Of a stretch of DNA of 5,369 nt, positions 1 to 4,498 are shown piece by piece. Position numbers and translations under genes: made by a program. The stretch's first letter is position 1, and each line of letters starts with the position of its first letter. The stretch spans positions 1-5,369 of the forward strand of contig UQEO01000107.1 of the NCBI GenBank assembly GCA_900540095.1, in the 5' to 3' direction. Under the pieces are notes generated by a model. The model searched no databases and had not been told where the DNA came from. It saw only the letters and a program-made list of their open reading frames with translations. Source of the stretch: an uncultured Collinsella sp. (GTDB lineage Bacteria; Actinomycetota; Coriobacteriia; Coriobacteriales; Coriobacteriaceae).

Positions 1-519
1 GAGCATCTCAGCGCCTCCGCCGGCGGCGACGGCGGCAGCGGAGCCGCCCGAGGAGCCGCCGGGCACGCGCTCGGTATCCCAGGGGTTGTTGGTACGGTGG
101 AACGCCGAGCTCTCGGTGGAGCTGCCAAAGGCAAACTCGTCCATGTTGGCCTTGCCCATGGGCAGGCAGCCGGCATCGAGCATGCGCTGGACGCAGGTAG
201 CGGTGTAGATGCTCTGGTAATCCTCGAGCATGCGAGAAGCGCAGGTAGTGCGCGTGCCCACGAGGTTCATGTTGTCCTTAATGGCCAGCGGCACGCCCGC
301 GAGCGGGGGCAATGTCTTGCCTGCGGCACGGTCGGCATCCACGCGCGCAGCGGCCTCGAGCGCAAGCTCGGGCGCCACCTGCAGGAATGCCTGGACCCCA
401 CCCTCGCGCGCCTCGATGGCGGCAAGGGAGGCCTGGGCCACCTCGGTAGCGGTAAAGTCGCCGGCGGCAACGCCCGCGGCGATCTTGGCGGCGGTAAGGG
501 AATCGAAGCTCTGCGCCAT
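1..519 (-). CDS. gatA: GatA, amidase subunit of Asp/Glu-tRNA amidotransferase (N-terminal 173 residues; runs off the left edge)
   Basis: GatA releases ammonia from glutamine inside the cytoplasmic GatCAB complex. The ammonia is used to convert Glu-tRNA(Gln) or Asp-tRNA(Asn) to the amidated form. Translation from the ATG at 519 gives a typical amidase-signature N-terminus beginning MAQSFDSLTAAKI. The catalytic lysine is K81 in LAGVPLAIKDN. The glycine/serine loop is at residues 154-160 (GGSSGGS), where S157 fits the cis-serine of the Ser-cisSer-Lys triad. The nucleophilic serine, expected about 24 residues later, lies beyond the window. MGKANMDEFAFGSSTE (121-136) is another conserved GatA stretch. 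The ATG shares one base with the gatC stop (TAATG), so translation is probably coupled. gatB is expected further left but cannot be seen. Only about a third of the usual length (near 490) is present, because of the window edge and not a lesion. Confidence 0.97.
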   Translation of the reverse strand, partial: MAQSFDSLTAAKIAAGVAAGDFTATEVAQASLAAIEAREGGVQAFLQVAPELALEAAARVDADRAAGKTLPPLAGVPLAIKDNMNLVGTRTTCASRMLEDYQSIYTATCVQRMLDAGCLPMGKANMDEFAFGSSTESSAFHRTNNPWDTERVPGGSSGGSAAAVAAGGGAEML

Positions 520-830
520 TACTCGCTCTCCCCCTCTCCCAAAATGGACGGCACGCGGAAGTAGCGGTCGCGCGCGCTGCCGGCGTTTTCGAGCGCGACG
601 TCGAGCGGCAGGTCGCGCTCGGGCTCGCGCAGGTCATCGCCCATCACGTTGGACAGGCTTCCGATGGGATGGAACGTGGGCTCCACGTCGGGCAAGTCAT
701 ATTGCAAGACGGGCTCGAGCATCTGGACGGCGTCGTTCAGGTAGGACGTCATCTGGGTGAGCTCGTCATCGGTCAGTGCGATTTTTGCGTACTCGGCGAT
801 GCCGCGCACGTCTTTCTCGCTGAGTGCCAT
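519..830 (-). CDS. gatC: GatC, small subunit of Asp/Glu-tRNA amidotransferase
   Basis: GatC is a belt-like small subunit that wraps around GatA and GatB and stabilises the complex. The product is 103 residues, the usual size. Family hallmarks are an N-terminal helical region (about residues 4-40, beginning SEKDVRGIAEYAKIAL), the VEPTFHP segment at 49-55, the LRE motif near 67-69 of the LREPERDLPLD stretch, and the C-terminal FRVPSIL at 91-97 that packs against GatA. The ATG at 830 is chosen over the upstream one at 848 because GGAAGGGAG sits at a suitable distance before it, and because GatC proteins normally begin MxLSxxDV. The gene is first in a gatCA operon and overlaps gatA by one base. 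A -10-like TATACT lies about 36 bases upstream. Nothing is broken. Confidence 0.96.
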   Translation of the reverse strand: MALSEKDVRGIAEYAKIALTDDELTQMTSYLNDAVQMLEPVLQYDLPDVEPTFHPIGSLSNVMGDDLREPERDLPLDVALENAGSARDRYFRVPSILGEGESE

Positions 831-865
831 AGGCGCTCCCTTCCGCATAACAGATAAACCGCTCT

Positions 866-871
866 AGTATA
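866..871 (-). promoter_or_regulatory. Candidate -10 element of the gatCA promoter
   Basis: Read on the minus strand, TATACT matches five of six bases of a -10 consensus. It would start transcription near 859, giving a leader of about 30 bases that contains the GGAAGGGAG ribosome site. No good -35 hexamer is visible 16-18 bases upstream, so this is a partial match only. It is supported by its position immediately before gatC and after the repeat-filled gap. Confidence 0.4.
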
Positions 872-930
872 CAAGGCAACGCCACTTGGAGCAGGTGCTT
901 TACCTAAATGCAGCGAAAACGTAACGAGGA

Positions 931-958
931 CGGCGGGCTGGCGGGCGGCGGGCTGGCG
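931..958. repeat. Short direct repeat, two copies of CGGCGGGCTGGCG
   Basis: The 13-base unit occurs exactly at 931-943 and 946-958, a period of 15 bases. It lies between an isolated copy of CAGCGAAAAC (911-920) and the 21-base tandem array that begins at 965. It belongs to the same slippage-prone, GC-rich gap upstream of gatC, and no function is evident. Confidence 0.7.
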
Positions 959-964
959 ATTCTG

Positions 965-1058
965 CAGCGAAACCGCACCGTCCGCAGCGAAAACCGCGCC
1001 GCCCACAGCGAAAACCGCGCCGTCCGAAACGAAAACCGTCCCGCCCACAACGAAGACC
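965..1058. repeat. 21-base tandem repeat, about 4.5 units
   Basis: Successive units are 965-984 (one A short, 20 bases), 985-1005, 1006-1026, 1027-1047 and a partial unit at 1048-1058. The plus-strand consensus is close to CAGCGAAAACCGCGCCGYCC plus one base (R). Alternate units end CCCA and TCCG, so there may be a higher-order 42-base period. There are no spacers, so this is not a CRISPR array. Because 21 is a multiple of three, open frames cross it on the minus strand as seven-residue repeats, but none has a credible start or family resemblance. The array is intergenic and ends where the left arm of the palindrome at 1057-1115 begins. Confidence 0.85.
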
Positions 1059-1115
1059 ATCACAACATTCGACGCTTATCGTCAAAATCGAGATTTTCAT
1101 CGAATGTTGTGATGG
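1057..1115. repeat. Perfect 16-base inverted repeat with nested inner stem
   Basis: CCATCACAACATTCGA at 1057-1072 is exactly complementary to TCGAATGTTGTGATGG at 1100-1115. Within the 27-base loop a second stem pairs AAAATC (1084-1089) with GATTTT (1092-1097). The whole 59-base element can fold as a long hairpin on either strand. It has no T-tract on either side and its stem is not GC-rich, so it does not look like an ordinary terminator, although it lies 61 bases beyond the sortase stop and could block transcription or protect a 3' end. A palindromic intergenic repeat family is the better guess. Confidence 0.85.
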
Positions 1116-1128
1116 TTTGGAAGTCCCG

Positions 1129-1163
1129 ACCACCACAGAAGTGCCCGTCCCCTTTATGGTGGT
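1129..1163. repeat. Degenerate REP-like palindrome downstream of the sortase gene
   Basis: ACCACCA (1129-1135) pairs with TGGTGGT (1157-1163), with one mismatch and one more pair inside. The loop contains GTGCCCGTCCCCTT. A GTGCCTGTCCCC-type core between complementary arms is, from memory, a common pattern of REP-type intergenic repeats. This copy differs by a base in the core and has an imperfect stem. It begins 14 bases after the sortase stop codon, so it could also act as a weak 3' hairpin. Confidence 0.5.
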
Positions 1164-1176
1164 TCTGAACGATGCT

Positions 1177-2115
1177 TTATGCCGAGGCCTTGGCCTTGCG
1201 GCGCTTACGGACCGCGTGGATCACGATGTCCAGCAGCAACAGCACAATGGCTACGACCACAATGAGCACGGCAAACTCGCGCTTGCCCCAGTGGCGGCCG
1301 GCCAGCGACTTTTGCTTGTCGACGTCCTTCTTGTTGTACTTGGTGCGCACGCAATGCACTAGCAGACGATGGTCGTTCACGCCGTAGGGCGTGCAGGTGA
1401 CAAGCGTCACCTTGTCGGCGCCGGGCTCGATGGTCAGCGACTCCATCTCCTCGGGCAGCACGACCTCGGAGTCCACCATCTTGTAGGCGAGCGTCTTATT
1501 CATGGTGTGCAGCAGCACCAGGTCGCCGGGCTCCAGCGAGTGGATGTCGTCGAACATGCTCAGGTTGCGCATGCCCGAGTGCGCGGTGAGCACGCAATGC
1601 GTCGAGGTGCCGCCCACCGGCAGGCTCGTGCCCTCCAGGTGGCCGACGCCCGCCATAAGGACTTCTTCGCTCGTGCCGTGGTAGATGGGCATGCTCACGT
1701 CGATGGAGGGGATCTCGACCCAGCTCATCATGGGGTCGCGGTCAAAGATGAGCTGCTGGGCGTAGGGCTCGATCTGGTCGGCGGGAAGCTCGGTGGCCTC
1801 GCCCGCCAGCTGCTCGTTAAAGGAGCGCGCCTGGAGCAGGATGCGCTCGCGCTCCTCGGCAGACAGCGCGTCCACGGTGCTGGACACGGTGCTGATCTGG
1901 TTGAACACGCCCGAGGCCTCGAGCCGGTCCAAGATCCACGGCCAGGTCATAAGGCCCACGCCAATAAGGATGATGACGATGGTGATGAGCCGGTCGGCCC
2001 AGCGCGGCAGCCGCTTGCGACGGCGCTTAGGCTTTGGTTGAGGTTTGGGCTGAGGGCTTGAGCCGCCGTTGTCCGCGGCGTTATTGCTCTTCATATGTTT
2101 GGCGCCCTGCACCAT
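1177..2115 (-). CDS. Class C (pilin-polymerising) sortase
   Basis: This membrane-anchored transpeptidase cleaves LPXTG-type signals between Thr and Gly and joins the acyl pilin to a lysine of the next pilin. The 312 residues hold a Pro/Lys/Arg-rich cytoplasmic start (21-38), a first membrane segment (about 43-59), the catalytic domain, and a second membrane segment (about 281-300) with a basic tail; two membrane segments are typical of class C. Catalytic residues are H179 (LTAHSG), C241 (TLVTCTPYG) and R250 (NDHRLLV). IYHGTSEEVL and GVGHLEGTSLPVGG (144-169) are class C signatures. The lid normally carries Asp-Pro-aromatic; here the best match is E116-P117-Y118. The ATG at 2115 is chosen because AGGAG precedes it by nine bases; an internal ATG at 2094 has a poorer site. 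It follows the pilin genes but is separated from them by a terminator and 544 bases, so it probably has its own promoter. Confidence 0.96.
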   Translation of the reverse strand: MVQGAKHMKSNNAADNGGSSPQPKPQPKPKRRRKRLPRWADRLITIVIILIGVGLMTWPWILDRLEASGVFNQISTVSSTVDALSAEERERILLQARSFNEQLAGEATELPADQIEPYAQQLIFDRDPMMSWVEIPSIDVSMPIYHGTSEEVLMAGVGHLEGTSLPVGGTSTHCVLTAHSGMRNLSMFDDIHSLEPGDLVLLHTMNKTLAYKMVDSEVVLPEEMESLTIEPGADKVTLVTCTPYGVNDHRLLVHCVRTKYNKKDVDKQKSLAGRHWGKREFAVLIVVVAIVLLLLDIVIHAVRKRRKAKASA

Positions 2116-2140
2116 CGCCGGTCACTCCTCTACAGCTCAG

Positions 2141-2189
2141 GTTGTCCAAACAAATAATAGCCGATTAGCGAGCTTCCGCGCCGGACAAC
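2141..2189. promoter_or_regulatory. Spaced inverted repeat around a -10-like element upstream of the sortase
   Basis: GTTGTCC (2141-2147) is inverted as GGACAAC (2183-2189). Between them, on the minus strand, TATTAT at 2159-2154 resembles a -10 box and would start transcription near 2147, some 30 bases before the sortase ATG. No -35 hexamer stands at the right distance; the minus-strand TTGTCC of the right arm is 23 bases away, which is too far. The layout could be a promoter with flanking operator half-sites, but seven-base arms can arise by chance. Confidence 0.3.
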
Positions 2190-2243
2190 GCAGCTAGACT
2201 GCACCGTCCAGTCGAGGATAAGCCTGCATTTGAGTTTTCAGAA

Positions 2244-2273
2244 TATCCCGGATCGGCTGGGCGATTCGGGATA
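2244..2273. other. Hairpin with 12-base-pair stem in the sortase leader region
   Basis: TATCCCGGATCG (2244-2255) pairs with CGATTCGGGATA (2262-2273), with a single G-T wobble and a six-base loop (GCTGGG). Neither side has a clear T-tract, so it is not a standard terminator. It lies between the candidate plus-strand RNA and the sortase start. Its right arm overlaps TACAAT (2272-2277), a plus-strand -10-like sequence. Confidence 0.6.
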
Positions 2274-2284
2274 CAATGTCAATA

Positions 2285-2382
2285 GAAAACGACGCACCCC
2301 GCGTAAGTGTACGAGAGCGCGGGCGGCCTAGTTTTCAGCTTTAGTTAAATGCCCGGGATCCGACCCCCGGGCATTCTTATTT
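2285..2382 (+). ncRNA. Candidate small structured RNA ending at a plus-strand terminator
   Basis: GAAAAC (2285-2290) pairs with GTTTTC (2331-2336). Inside, across an internal loop, CCCGCG (2298-2303) pairs with CGCGGG (2318-2323) around a 14-base loop. Twelve bases later comes the terminator hairpin of 2348-2375 with its T-rich tail. TACAAT at 2272-2277 is a reasonable -10 for a start near 2284, but no -35 is recognisable. I do not recognise the RNA family. The call rests on a terminator pointing in a direction that has no upstream gene; the structure could instead belong to the minus-strand sortase leader. Confidence 0.3.
2348..2382 (+). terminator. Intrinsic terminator, plus direction favoured
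   Basis: AATGCCCGGG (2348-2357) and CCCGGGCATT (2366-2375) form a perfect ten-base-pair stem with an eight-base loop. It is followed on the plus strand by CTTATTT, so seven of the ten bases 2374-2383 are T (the first two are also the stem end). On the minus strand the following bases are TAACTAAAG, a much poorer tract, so termination of minus-strand readthrough is possible but weaker. Confidence 0.65.
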
Positions 2383-2410
2383 GCGCTTGTTGCGGCGCAA
2401 ATGCCTTCTA

Positions 2411-2437
2411 CCGTCCGCACCGCGCGTGCGGCTACGG
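2411..2437. other. Small GC-rich hairpin
   Basis: CCGTCCGCAC (2411-2420) pairs with GTGCGG (2426-2431) and, after a two-base CT bulge, ACGG (2434-2437), around a CGCGC loop. No T-tract follows on either strand. The outer ACCGTCCG (2410-2417) is also complementary to CGGACGGT at 2493-2500, which offers an alternative longer-range pairing. Confidence 0.45.
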
Positions 2438-2520
2438 ACCTTAAACCGAACCTCATACGAGTCAAGAAACGCGATGACGGATGAGTCCGCATCGGACGGT
2501 GGAGGCTGCCTGTGTTGTCC

Positions 2521-2559
2521 AAAAAGAACGGGGCAAACTCCAGCGTGGAGTCTGCCCCG
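2521..2559 (-). terminator. Intrinsic terminator of the major pilin transcript
   Basis: On the minus strand CGGGGCAGACTCC pairs with GGAGTTTGCCCCG around a five-base loop, 13 positions with one mismatch. TTCTTTTT (2528-2521) follows immediately, a classic rho-independent terminator. It begins 100 bases after the pilin stop codon and should separate the pilin transcript from the sortase gene. Confidence 0.88.
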
Positions 2560-2659
2560 AAAAGAGAACGGCAAAGCAAGAACGTCGATGGACGAGAAAG
2601 GTGTCCGCAAGTCTCATGGCCATCACATCCCACCTGCCAAAGGGATGGGTGAGCGAGCG

Positions 2660-4390
2660 CTACTCCTGCTCGGACTCCTCAGCCTGCTTACGGCTGCGGA
2701 TGAGGTGCGCCACGCCGATGCACAGCACCGCGCCACCAGCGATCCAAGTGAAGGTCACGCCGTTAAGACCGGTGAGGGGAAGGCCGGAGCCCTTCTTGTT
2801 CTGGATGGTGACGGGAATGGTCGCGTCGTTTGTAGGACTGGAAGTAACCATTTCGGTATTGCTGGACGTTACGTTGAGATTCTTCAGGCTGCCGTCATCT
2901 TTGTACTCCGGAGCCACTGTGATGGTAAACGGAGCAAGAGTGTTGTAGCCGGCAGGTGTATCGCACTCGGTGATCTCATACGTTCCTGCAACAAGGCCTG
3001 GGATATAAATCTCACTATCCTTGTCGGTCTTGAATTTTCCTGCGTTTGCCCCTTCTTCGGTAAGACCGCCATCTTGGGTCAACCATTTCTCCTGCGTAAG
3101 CTTTTTATTTCCCTCATAGGTCATCTTGACTTGGAAGGTAGCCTCGAGCTTATGGCTCTGATCATCCTTATCGACCTTGGTCACATCCAGGCGGAAGACA
3201 TGGTCGGTGACTTTCGTCGGCACCGATGTGCCAGTGCCGGTAGACATGGGATCGTTGGAATAGACAAGCTTGACCTCATTGGTGGCGCCGTCGGCCTTGT
3301 ATTCGACTTCGCCATTGAGCTTGGCCTTGTAGGTTACGACCACCTTGGAGTCCGCATTTACGCTGATCGGTTTCCCATCAGCATCCTGAACTGCCTTAAG
3401 GTTATCAAAAGAAACCTTAAGGAGCTCAGTTCCGGCGGTTGTACCGGGAGTCGCAGTCACCTGGTAACCATGGGTAGCGTCGAGTACAACCTCCTTCTCA
3501 GCATTGGTCTTGCTATCGACAATACAGACGCGTAGGTCCTTCGGCGTGCCGCTTGAGTTCTTCACGACCTCAAGGCCCTTGCTCAATGTGTCCTGAAATA
3601 CATACTCATACTTATTGAACGTAGCGATGTTACTAGCAACGTGGCCAGTCAGTTTATATTCGACCTCCTCGCCAATATACGAGTCGCTTACCTTTCCCCA
3701 TTTCCCGCCCTCGAGGACATCCTTCTCAACGGTAGGAATGCTGGTTTTCTCGGTAACCACCACATCGCCGGCGCCCACAACGGCATAAATCGGAGAAGTG
3801 GCAGTATTCTTGCTGCTGGCAGCCCCATCCGGAGCCAAAGTGTTCGCATCAGTCAGAAACAGGTAATAACCGGATTTGGCGAAAGAAACCTTGGTGCCTG
3901 CTGCAAACGAAGCATCCGTAGCGTCCTTCGGAGTGGTCGGATTGACCTTCTTCGCAACCAGTCCAGCAAGCGTATTGAGCAAGTCGGTGTCTTTGAGAAC
4001 CGTTGTACTTGTGTTCCCGGAAATGTTGGCAGCCAGCCAATCGGCAACATCCTGTGCACTGGCACCAGTCTTCAGCGCACCGGGCGTATTGGTATTGATA
4101 GCTTTGATGATGGCATCCTGGGTATCAGTGTCATTAAATGCCCAATTAACATTCGAAACGACCTTATCCGTCTTTCCGTCCTCATCCACGACATCGGCCT
4201 CAAAGATCTGATAAGCCTTGTACTTCACATCGCCATTCGTATTGTTCTTATTGATGGTGATGCTGTTGGTCGTGGTAGCCGCATCCTCAGCAAACGCCAT
4301 GGTCACCGGTGCCATGACGCCACCAAAGCTCAACGCTGCGGTAAGACCTGCCGTTACTGCCAGGCGGGCGATGTTCTTGCTCATACTCAT
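2660..4390 (-). CDS. Major (shaft) pilin, SpaA/FimA-like, isopeptide-forming, LPLTG-anchored
   Basis: The 576-residue precursor is exported, then polymerised by the class C sortase. A signal peptide (1-34) probably ends AFA/ED. The N-terminal D1 domain includes GDVKYKAYQIFEADV (53-67). The D2 domain starts near PTVEKDV (219-225) and ends at NEVKLVYSNDP (371-381). By family analogy K223 and N371 would form an internal isopeptide bond, with D267 (FQDTLSKGL) assisting. A CnaB domain follows: K405 (LDVTKVD), E475 in an E-box-like YEITECDTPAGY, and N531 (IQNKKG) fit the usual Lys-Asn bond. LPLTG is at 537-541, followed by a membrane segment (about 545-563) and a charged tail. The likely polymerisation lysine is K215 in VVVTEK, where a YPK motif would be expected. 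The start at 4390 is preceded by AAAGGAGAGG; the frame is open 35 codons further but that would bury the signal peptide. GC is well below the flanking genes. Confidence 0.95.
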   Translation of the reverse strand: MSMSKNIARLAVTAGLTAALSFGGVMAPVTMAFAEDAATTTNSITINKNNTNGDVKYKAYQIFEADVVDEDGKTDKVVSNVNWAFNDTDTQDAIIKAINTNTPGALKTGASAQDVADWLAANISGNTSTTVLKDTDLLNTLAGLVAKKVNPTTPKDATDASFAAGTKVSFAKSGYYLFLTDANTLAPDGAASSKNTATSPIYAVVGAGDVVVTEKTSIPTVEKDVLEGGKWGKVSDSYIGEEVEYKLTGHVASNIATFNKYEYVFQDTLSKGLEVVKNSSGTPKDLRVCIVDSKTNAEKEVVLDATHGYQVTATPGTTAGTELLKVSFDNLKAVQDADGKPISVNADSKVVVTYKAKLNGEVEYKADGATNEVKLVYSNDPMSTGTGTSVPTKVTDHVFRLDVTKVDKDDQSHKLEATFQVKMTYEGNKKLTQEKWLTQDGGLTEEGANAGKFKTDKDSEIYIPGLVAGTYEITECDTPAGYNTLAPFTITVAPEYKDDGSLKNLNVTSSNTEMVTSSPTNDATIPVTIQNKKGSGLPLTGLNGVTFTWIAGGAVLCIGVAHLIRSRKQAEESEQE

Positions 4391-4473
4391 CTTCTTTTCC
4401 TCTCCTTTCTGCTTGAAGTCCATTTGATCTAAAACCATCTGTCTGTGTCTAAGCATCTGCTTGGTTATGTCTC

Positions 4474-4492
4474 GCCCCGCTCTCTGTGGGGC
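4474..4492. other. Short hairpin between the minor and major pilin genes
   Basis: GCCCCGC (4474-4480) pairs with GTGGGGC (4486-4492), with one G-T wobble and a five-base loop. On the minus strand it lies just after the stop of the minor pilin gene and about 85 bases before the major pilin start. No T-tract follows, so it is more likely a processing or partial attenuation element than a full terminator. It could help set different amounts of the two subunits, but this is only inferred from position. Confidence 0.35.
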
Positions 4493-4498
4493 CATTGG

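Larger units (their letters stand above)
2116..2659. other. 544-base gap between sortase and major pilin, rich in hairpins
   Basis: No convincing protein gene lies here. From right to left it holds the pilin 3' trailer, a minus-strand intrinsic terminator (2521-2559), a stretch with a short open minus-strand frame lacking a start (2520-2377), a small hairpin (2411-2437), a plus-oriented terminator hairpin (2348-2382), a two-part hairpin (2285-2336), a 12-base-pair hairpin (2244-2273) and the sortase leader. Open frames crossing it on both strands run through the terminator stems and have no supported start. Confidence 0.7.

Noticed and set aside
965..1058. CRISPR array
   Set aside because: The 21-base units are directly adjacent with no spacers, and no cas gene is nearby.
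773..1063. Minus-strand 96-codon frame with seven-residue repeats across the tandem array
   Set aside because: It starts inside the palindrome, has no ribosome site, owes its repeats to the 21-base DNA period and ends inside gatC in another frame.
1369..2061. Long plus-strand frame opposite the sortase
   Set aside because: It is antisense to a sortase with all catalytic residues intact; the His/Gly/Ala-rich translation is typical of a high-GC shadow frame.
2255..2284. Sortase promoter using the minus-strand TTGACA near 2282
   Set aside because: No -10-like hexamer stands 16-18 bases downstream; the nearest AT-rich candidate (GATATT) is about 29 bases away.
2401..2484. Plus-strand mini-frame containing KPNLIRVKKRDDG, faintly like ribosomal protein L28
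   Set aside because: It is only 27 codons, lacks the rest of the family and any ribosome site, so the resemblance is probably chance.
2381..3535. Plus-strand 384-codon frame opposite the pilin
   Set aside because: It is antisense to a well-supported pilin gene, runs through the pilin terminator and shows no family motif; it is a shadow of the pilin reading frame.
4391..4495. 35-codon N-terminal extension of the major pilin
   Set aside because: The frame is open, but the strong AAAGGAGAGG site and the signal peptide both support the ATG at 4390.
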